Assembly (NCBI GenBank): GCA_027924585.1 | Contig: BSBM01000050.1 | Location: 4,092,001 to 4,156,000, forward strand | DNA from: Larix kaempferi | Lineage: Eukaryota > Streptophyta > Pinopsida > Pinales > Pinaceae | DNA: 64,000 bases | Direction of reading: 5' to 3' | Shown here: piece after piece, positions 45,071-56,510 of the stretch | Layout of the letters: the number at the start of each line of letters is the position of its first letter | How positions within the stretch are numbered: position 1 is the first letter of the stretch | The notes under the pieces: generated by a model | What the model saw: the letters and a program-made list of their open reading frames with translations, nothing else | What the model was told of the DNA's origin: nothing | Database searches by the model: none | Made by a program: the position numbers and the translations under genes

Positions 45071-46058
45071 AACCAGTAATTTTTTTTTGGGGGTGGGGGG
45101 GGGAATGGATAGAAAAACACAAACACAAGCTTATTTAGTAAGGGGAAATTTGGATTTGGGAAAAACTCGGAGGGGTAATTGGGGTTTGACTAGGTTTTCG
45201 ACACTTTCTGAGGGACAGGGAAGCAAAAAATGGGGATTTCAGAAGTGGGAACTCTATGGTCAAATTTGAAGGCAATCGGGTGAAAATTGAAGAAGTTATG
45301 GCAAACCCTAAAAATAGACAAATGTGGGATTTCTGGTCTTGGGAAGTGGAATTTGGGATAGGGTCTTCAGGAATGAAATATGCAGAATGGGATTACAGGG
45401 ATGTCAGTGAAGTTTCAGGGAAAACAGAGTTGAAATAAGGGAGATATGGCCGAACAACAGAATTTTATACCTTTTTTTTTTTTTTTTCAAAAATGGATCG
45501 GCAACAACGGTGCTGAAGGAATCCGCAACAGATGGATCTGGAACGACGCAGAAGGGATCGAAAATGGATGGATCTGAAATGGTGACTGGATCTGGAACAA
45601 CTTTCAGAATAGATCTTAAATGGCTGGATCTAGAGCGAAAGTGATCGGCAACAATTCAACTAAAAATAGATATGGACCCCAGGTATGTACGGCTTCCTAA
45701 CAATTTGGGTGTTTCACTCGGCCACCAATGCTGTCTGATGGCTTGCGTATTGGGGAAGTACCCCTCACTCCACGGCTCAGGTAAAACTGATAACCGCTTT
45801 GCCACAAACGACAGTTCTTGGTTTACCTCATGGGTGGGAACTAGTCAATCAGGTAGGGGTCGTTGCCCTTTTCGCTGGCAGGTCCTCTCAATGGGCCAGC
45901 TACTTTGGGGTTCCTGTGGTACTCCTCACAATGCATTTTAGGGCTTATTCCCAAGTACTTCCCATAGTTAAGCAGATAGGGATTATTCCCAAATCCGAAG
46001 TTGCAACATATGCGAAAAAAATTTTGGCAGAAATTCCACCCAACGAGCCCAAGAAAGT

Positions 46059-46070
46059 GCTCTGATACCA
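46059..46070 (-). promoter_or_regulatory. tRNA-iMet primer-binding site of G3
   Basis: Perfect TGGTATCAGAGC, two bases from the LTR. Confidence 0.95.
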
Positions 46071-46072
46071 GA

Positions 46073-46506
46073 TGTGATGAACCTGGAATAATTAATTAAT
46101 GCAAATACACAAGATATCAGAAATAATAGAACTCAGAATCACTTTTATATTGATCATGGGCCACTTCGAGGGGGCAACCTCCTTTGAGCAAGCTCAATAC
46201 AATTAACTTCACGGTGCCTTCATAGGCCTCAACACACACTTATATACTAAGTCTAGGCACCAATACAATGGGTCAATACTATGTGTCAATACAAATCATG
46301 GGATAAGTCTAGGCGCCAATATTACGAGTCAAAACCATGGGACATATAATACTATGGGACGACTTACAACGCATATACATCCAATACTATGGGTCAATAC
46401 TATGGGCTAATATAAACTATGGATCAACAAATACTACGAGATGACTTACAAAGCATATGCGTCCAACAACAATATACTAACAAAGTAAAGACATGGGTTC
46501 CTAACA
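46073..46506 (-). repeat. 5' LTR of G3
   Basis: A 434-bp partner of 42084-42517, followed by AGCCC. Confidence 0.95.
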
Positions 46507-46511
46507 AGCCC

Positions 46512-48894
46512 ATTATTCCAGAAGAGGGCCATCCGATTGAGTTAGAACCGCAGCAGTGGGCTCTCGGTGTGGCTTGAGCTGGTCTAATGCCATTGTTACA
46601 TCTATTGCACTTTGGTCACAGTGCGGAGGCCAATGCATGTGTGAATCATATTTTAGTATGCTTGCATGGAGGGTGCCTTTGGCTAGAAACCAAGGTATCC
46701 ATTGATATAGACCTTATTGCTCAAATTATGGGTTTACCCAAGGCTGGGGTAGACCTGTCATGGTTCTTTGTTGGAAAAGAGTGGGACCATGACCCGGAGA
46801 TGAGGATGAAGGAAAAATATAATATTTCAAAGAGAAATAGGGGCTTTGACGTAGCCTCTATCAGTGGCCAAGGTTTTCGGTTCACTGCCAAATTGTTATC
46901 CACTAAGTTGGTGCAGAAGAATAGACCAAACCAAGTTACTCCCTCTGTCATTGCTATGGAAGAGCAGTGTGCGATGGGTGTCCAAATGAATTGGTCTAAT
47001 TTCCTCTTAAATGAGTTCCTTGCAGATGTTGTGGATGCTTAGGAAAATGGCTTCCCCTTTACATACTCATGGTTATTATTACTCGTCTCTTTCGTGGGTT
47101 GTGCTGATTTGACGAACTATCAGGGAATGCAACCTATCGACCCATGTCAGAGGTCGTGCTATATGAATCTCTATTAGTCAGGAATATGGAGCTGAAAACA
47201 AGAGAGAAATGTGTCATTGTACATGTAGCTGGAGAAATTAAGGTACTATGTGGTTCAAATACCACGGATCGATGAAGCAGTGGTGGCTAATTATCGCAGG
47301 GTGGCAAAGTTCAAATATGGGCCCCACCATATGCATGTACAGGAAATAAGGGACCCACACTAGTAGTGGTTAGTTATGGGATTCAAGTTATCCAATGATG
47401 AATTATAATCTATGATTCATGACTGGCCGTTGGAATGGAAAGCACCTTCCAAACCTGAAACCATATCATAGGACCCATCACAACAGGATCAACAGAAGGA
47501 TGGTGTATCTGGCCAGCAGCAACAAACTAGTCAGAACACGCAACAAACTGAAGGGGGATGTGATGACACAAAAGATCAACAGTATAGAAAAACCCCTACT
47601 GATCCAGAATTAGGTGAGAAACAGAAAGTGAAACCTCAAGGAAAGGTGCAAGGAAAAGAAAAAAAATCCCAACACCATGATACTGCCCAGGATTTGATGG
47701 ACGATGAAATCAACATCCTGTTCAATATGATGTCTGAAGTAGTGGAGGAGAACCAAAGAAAAATAGAAGACAAGATGATACAACTATTCAGTGGCATGAC
47801 TAACGTCCTGGATACCTTGTGTCAGGAGGTGAAGAAGATTTGAATCTTAGTTTTGTCGCAAAGCACATCTACATAGGTCAAAGCTAAGCAAGAAGAGAAA
47901 CTACTAGGCCAAGGAGAAACCCTCCCCTCTGTAGTAGGGGTAGTGAATATTTTTCCTCGATCAATCACATTTGATGAACCAGGAACCAATATCGATCTTC
48001 CCAAGTCAGGGTATGTAGACCTTAAGTTACCTGCATTACCCCTTTACATGTTGCACCGACTACAAGAAAGTATTGCACAAGAAATCAAATCAAAGGAAAA
48101 TTCTATCCTGGAGTATATGAGAGGATATAAGAATCAGGAAGAAACAGTCAAGGATTTAACTATAGAACTCCAGCAAGACAAGGACATGCTACGACAAGAG
48201 AAGGACAAAGTGCAGCAAGCTGTTGAAGTTGTGTGTCAAGCGGTGCCTAAGGTGGAAGTTATTAATGAAATGACAACAAAAGAAAAGGTACAGCGATTTG
48301 AGATAGTAATATCTAGATATCGTCTTAAGGTAAAAGAGTTAGAAGAAAAGTTAGTAACTAGTACCCCCACTTGAAGTCCTTGAGTAGTGACAAGAAGAGA
48401 TTCGGGAGGTTGTTCAGACCCTTCAGGCTACAGAATCCAAATCTATGCTGATGTATGATGCTATGTCGCAGTCCTGGGATGCCTTGTTTGAGGATGCTGA
48501 GCTGCTAGAAATTCAAACATGGCTTGGGGATGCTAAAGGAAATATGAGCACCCTATGGGAGCAGTTGAATACTATGCCTCCAGTATAGAGAATGAGCAAA
48601 GATGCTAAAAGAAAACAGTTGCAGTAGGAAGTTAATCAATTGAGGTTGCAGCATAGGCAACGCACAAAGAGAGTCCCGACACTTCAGTATGAGGCACAAC
48701 GCATATCAGAGGACATTGGAAGTCGACATACTTCCATCCAGTCGGAAGTCACTCAGAATGTTGAGGTAAGACAAACACATATTACTGTGGAATTAGTTGA
48801 GACTATTGGCCAGAAGAAGGAAGAAGTCCAGCAATTAGTCGAAGCAAGCAATAGTCGCTATGAAGTGCTTTTTCTCGAAACTATAGGAACCTGA
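46512..48894 (+). pseudogene. ORF-X of the Ogre/Tat element, main part (domain plus coiled coil)
   Basis: Directly after G3 the frame resumes with IIPEEGHPIELEPQQWALGV. A 151-codon open part (46587-47042) has NHILVCLHGGCLWLETKVSI, LIAQIMGLPKAGVDLSWFFV and VIAMEEQCAMGVQMNWSNFL, ending in FLADVVDA. A Gln-rich linker follows. Then come two helical, Glu/Lys/Gln-rich stretches (47628-47843, 47943-48374) with heptad-like leucines (ENQRKIEDKMIQLF; ELQQDKDMLRQEKDKVQQAV), and after a frameshift one more (48376-48894). The frame shows four or more stops. My impression is that the first domain resembles a plant transposon protein domain found in other large elements, but this is from memory and needs a profile search. 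Confidence 0.65.
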
Positions 48895-48908
48895 CTCACA
48901 ACCCTGAA

Positions 48909-48927
48909 GTGGCTCAAGATGAGCCAC
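48909..48927 (+). other. Perfect 8-bp stem-loop where the polypurine tract is expected
   Basis: GTGGCTCA-AGA-TGAGCCAC lies 7 bp before the 3' LTR. The only purines next to the LTR are GTGAG, so the tract is not canonical. A hairpin near the plus-strand primer could be chance or could reflect a different priming arrangement. Confidence 0.45.
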
Positions 48928-48934
48928 ATGTGAG

Positions 48935-49867
48935 TGTTGGGGGCCTATTTTTCCTAGGGTTTTGGAGGTACCATTTTTTAAGCAACAATTTTGGTGTCGA
49001 TGAAGACAAAGTGGAACCATTTCGGCGATGTTGTCAACTCCGACGAAGCAGCCAGGAAATGGGGAAAATGGTCACGTTGATCATGTCAAAGGTTGGAGTT
49101 GATTCAGCTAGTTATAATTTGTCCACATTGTAATAATGATTCAGTTAGGAAGTTAGTGGGTTATTGGGAGTGGGGAAAGCTTAGTGCACCCTATAAATAT
49201 GTAGTAAGAAGGATGTTTTGTGGTTAGATCCGAGTAGTCGATATGGTCGAGTATTTGTGCTCTATAATGAAGATATATGATCTGTATGTTGAAGACATTT
49301 TGGAGAAGCCGAGTCGCAGATCTACAAGCTGTGTGTGAAGATCTATTGTATTACATGAAGAAGTCTATAATTTTTTCCTAAAGTGCTTATTTGGCTCCGA
49401 CTCTTAATAAAATAAAAGCGCTTCCCTCGTTTTTCCCATATGGGTTGCCACATTAAAACATGGTGTCTTTATGTGTTTTAATGTTTTGTGATGTGCTATG
49501 TGTTCTTTCTTCTATTGAATAAATAAGCAAATACATGATGGGTTTAGTTGTATGAGAATTGGATGCAATTATATTAATATAGCTAAGTAATGGAATATGT
49601 CGATGTTATGAACTTTTCGAAGCTATGGTGTGTCGTTGTTCTGTAAAAACACATAATGATGAATGTATTGGTTTTCAAGTGTTCCCCTTCTATGTTGCAT
49701 GAAGTCTAGTTCGTGGAGTCCCCATAGATACTTCGGGTGAGACTTCATCTGCTCTATAGGTGTTTCCAAACGGGATTTACTCCCTTTCGGGCCGGTTTCT
49801 GTGGATTGTGGGGTTTGTTGGTGAATGTTAAGTGTTGAACCCTGGTTGAAGTAAAAGTGTTCCAATA
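48935..49867 (+). repeat. 3' LTR of the Ogre/Tat element
   Basis: Starts TGTTGGGGGCC and ends CCAATA (CA mutated to TA). TATA box at 49192-49199. The GAGGA copy follows. Confidence 0.92.
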
Positions 49868-49872
49868 GAGGA
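49868..49872. repeat. Target-site duplication GAGGA, right copy
   Basis: Identical to 21726-21730. Confidence 0.9.
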
Positions 49873-52420
49873 GGATTTTAGGTTTGAGACCTAGTTTTTA
49901 GACCGATCGTCACATTACACATAAAAACATTAGCAATTAAGGAAGCATCCCCTTTGGGAGGATGACCTACGTTTCCTCCTTGCAGAGGGGAAGTATTTTT
50001 AGCAACCATTTGTTTTAGTTTTGTTGGGAAAGGGTAAGTTAACACTACAGGTTGGGAGTTTCCTTTCAAAAATTTATTGACTTCCTCATTACGGGGATTT
50101 TCCTTCATATAGTGGTCATCTCTGCAGATTAAGTAGGGAAAATTTTCCTTTCTCTTTGGTTTGGTTTTGATTTTTTATTTCTTTGGGTTTATTATTCTCC
50201 CATTGGTTTGAATATTTTTTGGATTTACCTTTGTTTTTCTTCTTACCTCCATATGGTTGAGGTGACTCAGATTGAACCAAATTCACCTTAGAGGATTGTG
50301 CGGGCGAAGGTGCAGTCTTGGGGTTGTTACCAGTCTGTGATGGATCTAGGGTAGAAGCCGGTTGGCTTTGTTGCCTAGTTGATTGTGTTACAAACTATGT
50401 TTTTACATAGCCTGTGACACCATCAGTGTGGGATTCCATGGCTTTCCTTGATGAGTCATTGGATGGGCAGGGAGCATTGGGGATCAAATCATAAAGCATG
50501 CCACATTGGGAATCCACCAAATCCATATATTGAGCACGACTAATCACCTTCGATTTTGTGACAACTCCTCCCATGGAAACATATTGTGCAATGGGTGGCA
50601 AAAGTGACTTCGTGAACCAATGTGCCAAAAGTTGGTATGGAATGGTGGGTTTAATCAACCTTCAGTGCCACCTCCACTCATGAGCATGATCCAATATATG
50701 GGTGGAGGTGGATTGCCAAAGTGAGTTCAAAATCTTAGTACTAGTTTCATACTGGATGGGAAGTTGGAAGTGAGTCAGAAATTCCATGCTGAGGGAATTG
50801 AAATCACCAAAGAAATGTCATGGAAGATCAATGTACCATTTGGTTGTGGAACCTATGAGGGTCCTCTGGAAAAGTCGTAACTGAATGGAATCATCTATCA
50901 AGGAGTTAGAAGAACAACAAATATGGAACTTCATTACGTGGTTATTTGGATCTTCTCCAGGTTTTGCATCAAATTTTGGGATTTCTAACGATAGTTTGAT
51001 GGGAATTTGTGGTCAGTGTGGGGTGTGTTGAATGGGATTGTTGGTCAACCAGGACAAATAATACAAATCTAAAGTATCCAATAAATTAAATTGTTGGTTG
51101 GCATGTGGAAAATTTTAATATTGTTGTAGCATTGAAATCCCAGTTAGACCATAGGTTGGTTGTAGTGGCATATTCAATCCAAATGGTCCTCCCATGTAAT
51201 GGGGTTGAGGGGGAATACCTGGTGGGTTCGGCTAGCCCCATGGAGAGTTCCTATATCTAGGATATTCTTATCTTATAAGGAGGCTCATGGGAATGGTAGT
51301 GGAGGGGTTTGTCGGAGCGGCTTGCCCCACATTTAGTGGCTAGTTCCCAATAGGGGATTTTCCTCAAATTAGATGTTACACCCAGGCGAGTTGTTTCCCC
51401 TAGGTGGGATGTTTCCCCCAGACGAGTTGTTTCCCCCAGGTTGAAGTTTTCATCCATGGGAGGGATTTCCCCGGTTGTAATCCCCCCCTGAGAGTAAGGC
51501 ACAGATGGATTCCCTATAGGAATAGTTGCAGGAGGGGGCGGGGTAGTTTGTGTAACTGTCATAATGTTACTTGCATGAGGTAGGGAGGGAAGAACCAAGC
51601 TACTTGTAATAGGACCTGGGGAAACACCACTATGGGCCACTTGACTAGAAGGATGTAGTATAGGACCACCAATAAAATCACTTGGTGTAAGCATAGGCAT
51701 AGTTCTAGAAGTGGGAAGATTACATGGGTCAAATGCAAGAGGAATTTTGCGCATAATTGGCAAGGTTATATACATATGACCAGACTGGTGGATGTTTTTG
51801 GAAAACAAGATTCCCCGTAAAGGAGAAGTACTAGTGCCAACGATTTGGGCCAAAGTGGATCTTGTAGGATCAACCAAAGTGGCAGTAGATAGAGGGTGTG
51901 ATAAAACAAACCTATCTTATGGGGGAGGTGGTGTCAAATCCATATTTGAAGACCGCCTACTATGTGCACCAGACAACAAAAAAGTGTCAAAATATATATA
52001 GAATATGCTAACTTTATGAGTACTAGATCAATAGTTCTAGTAAAATTGGAATTTGTAGGAGGGACAGGGCCTTCCACGATGGTTTCAACCTCCCCTTTAA
52101 TTTGATCGTTGAGGGGATCTACACTTCCAACTTCAAAAGGAATTCCTTCTTTGATAATGCCTTCATTAGAACAGTGGTGTGAATGTTGTGAAGGTGGAGG
52201 CTCTTGCTCCTCAGGGTCCAACCCTTGCATTCTACGAGATCTACAAAGACCTTGGTTGGACACAGTGAAAACATAATAACAATATTGATTCCTAGGGCCA
52301 ACTAAAAATGTGGGAATAACACACCCTAAAAAAGAACTAAATATAATCAACCAAAAAAGTGGATAATGGGATCTTCCGAAGATGGGATTTGAAGCCGTCA
52401 GCGAAGACATGAGCAAGAGT
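49873..52420 (-). pseudogene. Element A gag (right half)
   Basis: Minus-strand pieces read from the N-terminus: MQGLDPEEQEPPPSQHSHHC (near 52231), then a Pro/Thr-rich arm (51257-51877), then IKPTIPYQLLAHWFTKSLLP and QYMDLVDSQCGMLYDLIPNA, a basic Gln/Lys tract, a degenerate zinc knuckle CRDDHYMKENPRNEEV, and VVLTYPFPTKLKQMVAKNTS. At 49873 the frame reads into NPP and continues at 21725 with KKNTNGSDPDSP, so gag and protease of A were contiguous before the Ogre/Tat element landed. Many stops and shifts; the capsid core is partly lost. Confidence 0.72.
51365..51450. repeat. 24-bp tandem repeat in element A gag
   Basis: Three to four copies of a unit like CCCCCAGACGAGTTGTTTCC. On the minus strand they encode LGETTRLGETSHLGETTRLG. 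Confidence 0.8.
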
Positions 52421-52728
52421 TACGATAAAATTCATGCAATAATCTCCTGAGATGCAAGTAATTTCCCACAGGAAAATACCCTCTTGGTTCGTTGAAGTTA
52501 ACATTGAACGTCCATCGTAGGTATCGTAAGGAAAATACCCTCCTAGTTCGTTGAAGTTGAGCTTGAATGTCTATCGCAAGTACCATAAGGAACCTTCTTT
52601 TCAGAAGGAATCCCCCTCATAGCTACATGTTTGGAACCATACATCTAAGCCACTATGCTCACCAATTCACAATGGACGGCCAAGAGGGTACATTCGATAG
52701 TCAAGACTAGAAAGTGGGAATGGGTATG
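52421..52728 (-). other. Leader of element A, part adjacent to gag
   Basis: No frame beyond the gag N-terminal extension. An imperfect direct repeat (GAAAATACCCTCNTNGTTCGTTGAAGTT) occurs at 52479 and 52532. N1 inserted at 52728. Confidence 0.5.
52724..52728. repeat. Target-site duplication GTATG, left copy
   Basis: Identical to 59472-59476. Confidence 0.95.
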
Positions 52729-54743
52729 TGTCATGTCCCAAATTTGGAATTGGGTCACAATGGCCTAATCACATTAGCCATATTCATTAGAGTTTGCAAA
52801 GTTGATGTTAAGGGTCAAATAATTGCCAAGGAGGAAAATTACTAGTTTCCTACGTTTGGGGTGGAAGCTTTGGGATTTGGAATAATGGGGATAATAAATG
52901 ATGTTTGAACATTAGAATGGCATAAATATTTAATAAAGGAGCTAAATAAATATATACAAGTGAAAATCAAAGTGGCATTTCATCATGAAGACACATGGAG
53001 GAAGTGGGACCCACATATGGCTAGATTTCCCCACTACATTTGGCATCATTCTCTCACCAATTCGAATTCAAGGTGAATGGTAACATACTTGGGGAAGTCC
53101 AAAAGGTATTATTCATGGAATAACTCATCCAAGGTCGAAATATAGAGGAAGAGTAACTCCCATGGAAGAGGAAGAGGCAATTTGGAGCTAGTGAGACACT
53201 TGGGCTAGATTCCCTAGCTCTATGACAACAATGATGAAGATGCTATGACACCTATGACACAAATCAGACCTGAAGGCTGACATATGACATATATGACATG
53301 TCAGGGCTAAAAATAGACTCCAAGAGGGCGCTCAAGGGTGTTAGGGCAGCTAAGATGCTTCCACATGTGATTTGGTGGAAGTGGGAGACTAGGAATTGTT
53401 GTACAAGTGGCGTTCTTTGGAATCTCTTCCCAACTTGAGTTGGCATGAGTCTCTTGGAAGGAATTCGACCCATGGAGGCCATTAGAACTTTATAAATGTC
53501 AATAACAAAGAATGAAACCAGCTTTTGATCATTTGTAGAATTTGCAATTGCATTTGTGAAGAGGGAGAGCTAGTGGATGACTAGTTTCTTGCCTTAGCCA
53601 ATTTCGAGGGTGAAAGATTCCCATCCAAGTTGGAAATTGGAAAGGCCATTCAGACCTTTCATTTAAAGCTTTAATGGAGTCTTTATTTGCAGGTGTAAGC
53701 TACAGGGAAGCTCATGGTTTCTTCTATTGCAGCTCGCTCCTTCAACCATTTCCAGTTTTGATGGCATATTCTTGATTCTTGAGGGAGGGCGTTTTTGGTG
53801 AGCTATTGTACTCTTTGGGGGAGATTCTAATGCCCCATTTATTTTGTAATATGAATTAAATACTCTGTTCTTCATCTACAAAAAGTTTCAGGTCGAAATT
53901 CCAAGTAGAAATGTATAAATCTCATTTTTAATGGAAGAACAATGCCATTTCCCCACTACCTTGTTGTGAGCCAATGTATTGATGATGATTTCGAATGGAT
54001 GGATGATTCTCTGATATATTTGTGGTCAATATAATTCCATGGATGTCTTCTACAAGTTTCATGTACTGTACTTGAGCATTTGAAGTATTTTTACTTAGTT
54101 TAATTGCACTGGGAGAAGAAATAGTGCCATTTCCCCAAGGGTCGAATTGGTGATTTTTGCAGTTGAATGGGAGAGGGTTGGAACAGATATAATAATAAAT
54201 TAATGGTGCACATGAGACCTTAATACATTCCCTACCTTTTTTCAGAAATTTGAGTGGCTTTGGAGGCATTTGGGAAGCCATTTTCAATACTTACCCCAGG
54301 GGGATTTGAACCCCAAATTACTAGTAAAATTGCATACTGGGTCCAGAATCTTAAGAGAGTTTGCAGAGGTATTTTGGTGGCCATATATCATCCCTGAACA
54401 TAATATTCAAGTCTTAATATCATTCATACACCTTCCTTGAAGATTTGAAGGCATTTGGAGTCAATTCGAGACATAGAGACCAATACTAGTCAAAGGCAAA
54501 TTACTAGTAAAGTTCCCTACATTGGCCAGAATTGAAAGAGTATTTGCAGAAGTATTTTAAAGGTCCAAAGGCATCCTTAAAATACATATTTATGTTCTAA
54601 TATCATTCATACACCTTCTCAGAAGATCTAGGATCATTTGGGGCAAATTTGGGACCTAGAGATCAAAACTAGTCAAAGGTCGAACAAGGGAAAAAAAGTG
54701 GAAAATTGCAATTTTAATAAAATTCCTAATAAGGGACATTACA
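52729..54743 (+). repeat. 5' LTR of N1
   Basis: Termini TGTCATGTCCC...GGGACATTACA are nearly perfect inverted repeats. No reading frame of note is present. Confidence 0.95.
53491..53497 (+). promoter_or_regulatory. Candidate TATA box of the N1 LTR
   Basis: TATAAAT, repeated at 58219-58225. About 760 bp into a 2-kb LTR, which is plausible for U3 but not proven. Confidence 0.45.
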
Positions 54744-54744
54744 G

Positions 54745-54756
54745 TGGTATCAGAGC
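54745..54756 (+). promoter_or_regulatory. tRNA-iMet primer-binding site of N1
   Basis: Perfect TGGTATCAGAGC, one base after the LTR. Confidence 0.95.
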
Positions 54757-54809
54757 ATGGTCCTTGCACCTGTGTATTAGGTACATACATTCAAGAATAA
54801 TTGGCAGCC

Positions 54810-56510
54810 ATGTCTTACTATTATGATGAATCCTATGAGTACAATTCTTATGAGGAATATGCAGATGCTTATGAGCAATATGAAGCAGAATGTGAATGGT
54901 ATGAGGAAGAGGTGCCAGCATGCAACACTTCTTACAATTTCAAGAGAAATGAAGATTATTCTTATGACTTTAAATATGATGAATATGAGTGTGTCACACC
55001 AACCAAGGATAATTCTATGAGTGAGTTCCAAAGATGGAGAGCAAAATATAAAACCTTGCCCCAACAATATCAAAAATATCAAGAATATCTTGCTTTTAGC
55101 AAAAATACACAAAATGCCATGTCTTTTGAGTACTATGCTGAACATGTTTTTGAAAATAGGCCCAAAAATGAAGATGTGGAGTTAGTGAAGAAAGGTTTAT
55201 GCCCTTCTTGTAAAAACCCTTGGAGCGAGTATCATATATGTGTGCATGAAATGATGTCCTCCTTGAGGAGAGCTTTTGAGATTTATTCAAGAAGAGATTC
55301 CAAATATATTGATCCTAAGGAAAACAAGGGGCAAAATGCATCAGCTTGCTTTAATGAGCAAAAGGAAGAGACATCACAAGAGCATGAAGAAGATTCTATT
55401 GAAAATATGGAAGATCATTTCGAGACACCTTCTAGCTTAGACATGAACCAAAGAGCATCTACTGATGGATGCTTAAACTATGAAGGAGTACCTACTGATG
55501 GGTGCTCACACCTCTATGTTGGTGACATAGAGATCACTTTTGAAAATGTTGCTGCAAGCCCAAGTTCCATTAAGCATGATAATGAAGACCTTGCAGCAGT
55601 TGAAGAAGAACCAAGATCAACTTCTCCATCACCACTTGAGCTTCATGAAGTTGGTCCAAGAAAAAATGAAGAAGATGAGGAGGTTCATTTGCAAGAGCCT
55701 CATTTTCTTGAAAGGTCCTTAAAGATGAATGAAAAGAAGATCCAAGAGTCCCTCAGCATTCTCCATGACACTCAAGCATTGGTGTCAAATTCTTCTTGGA
55801 GAGCTAATTCATTGGAGGAAACATCCTTCCTTGAAGACATGGAGAAGATTCAAAGAGCAATGTGCCACATCAAAGGTAATTTCATGTCTTTGCTTTTTGA
55901 TAGAAACCATTTGTTTGAGCTTAATGAATTGTTACATGATGCATACTTGAAGAATAATGAGGATATTCATAAGCTCACAATTCAAAATGAGCAACTTCTT
56001 GAAAAGTTGCAAGATACTTGTTATTCCTCCTATGTTTCAGATTGTCAAATGGTAGATTGTTTGGAGGATTCTCATGACATGGTGGATCATGAGAAATGTG
56101 AAAATTTGAATGTTCTTGATGTGTTTGAAGATGAACTTGAAGAGATCCAAACACTTGATGTGGTGGAAGAGGAATTTGAATTGCCTCTTGATGAAGGTTA
56201 TGCAATTTTTAAAGAAGAGCATGATTCCTCTACATTGGAACCAAACTATGACAAAGAGTTCACACTTTTGAAGGAGCTGCATGATACTACCCACATGGAT
56301 CCTTCCCATGATGAAACTCCTGAACTTTTTGATCATTTGGGTGAGTTAGTACATTCTCCTACATCCTACAATTCCATGTTTTGCAGTATTAGTCTCAATG
56401 AAGTATGGGTGAAAGGGTTCTTTTTGATGGTTCCACATGAGGAGTATGGAACTCCTAGATTTAACTTTTATGATGACATGGTTGGAGCACATTCTTATTC
56501 ACATTTGTAG
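54810..56510 (+). CDS. N1 gag-like protein, 566 residues
   Basis: Starts at the first ATG after the primer site (54810; MSYYYDESYEYNSYEEYADA); the frame is open nine bases further but without an ATG. Residues 1-60 are Tyr/Glu-rich. A zinc motif CPSCKNPWSEYHIC (Cys131, Cys134, His142, Cys144) has the C-x2-C-x7-H-x-C spacing of the gag motif of G2 and G3 in this window. Residues 180-420 are acidic and helical, with likely coiled coil. No capsid domain is recognised. It ends at TAG 56508-56510, after which the same frame stays open for a further 252 codons. I infer a gag-derived structural protein; RT and integrase would come from elsewhere. A host-gene capture is the main alternative. Confidence 0.75.
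   Translation: MSYYYDESYEYNSYEEYADAYEQYEAECEWYEEEVPACNTSYNFKRNEDYSYDFKYDEYECVTPTKDNSMSEFQRWRAKYKTLPQQYQKYQEYLAFSKNTQNAMSFEYYAEHVFENRPKNEDVELVKKGLCPSCKNPWSEYHICVHEMMSSLRRAFEIYSRRDSKYIDPKENKGQNASACFNEQKEETSQEHEEDSIENMEDHFETPSSLDMNQRASTDGCLNYEGVPTDGCSHLYVGDIEITFENVAASPSSIKHDNEDLAAVEEEPRSTSPSPLELHEVGPRKNEEDEEVHLQEPHFLERSLKMNEKKIQESLSILHDTQALVSNSSWRANSLEETSFLEDMEKIQRAMCHIKGNFMSLLFDRNHLFELNELLHDAYLKNNEDIHKLTIQNEQLLEKLQDTCYSSYVSDCQMVDCLEDSHDMVDHEKCENLNVLDVFEDELEEIQTLDVVEEEFELPLDEGYAIFKEEHDSSTLEPNYDKEFTLLKELHDTTHMDPSHDETPELFDHLGELVHSPTSYNSMFCSISLNEVWVKGFFLMVPHEEYGTPRFNFYDDMVGAHSYSHL

Larger units (their letters stand above)
42084..46506 (-). mobile_element. Non-autonomous Ty3/gypsy element G3 (434-bp LTRs), sister of G2
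   Basis: LTRs 42084-42517 and 46073-46506 are equal in length. AGCCC flanks both sides. The purine tract matches that of G2 exactly, and the primer site (46059-46070) is a perfect tRNA-iMet complement. The same RT deletion as G2 is present, and the integrase core is lost more extensively. It sits in ORF-X of the Ogre/Tat element. Confidence 0.95.
21731..49867 (+). mobile_element. Ogre/Tat-type Ty3/gypsy element hosting four insertions
   Basis: LTRs of 922 bp (21731-22652) and 933 bp (48935-49867) enclose the element and both sides carry GAGGA. Inside are an ORF upstream of gag, gag with repeated zinc knuckles, protease, a gag-like segment, RT, RNase H, integrase and ORF-X, all on the plus strand. 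Removing the four nested insertions (28238-30368, 31182-38523, 38641-40727, 42084-46506) leaves about 12 kb. The gag zinc array and the integrase wording are characteristic of the Ogre lineage. It is old: LTRs differ at an estimated 10-15% and the frames carry many stops. Confidence 0.93.
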
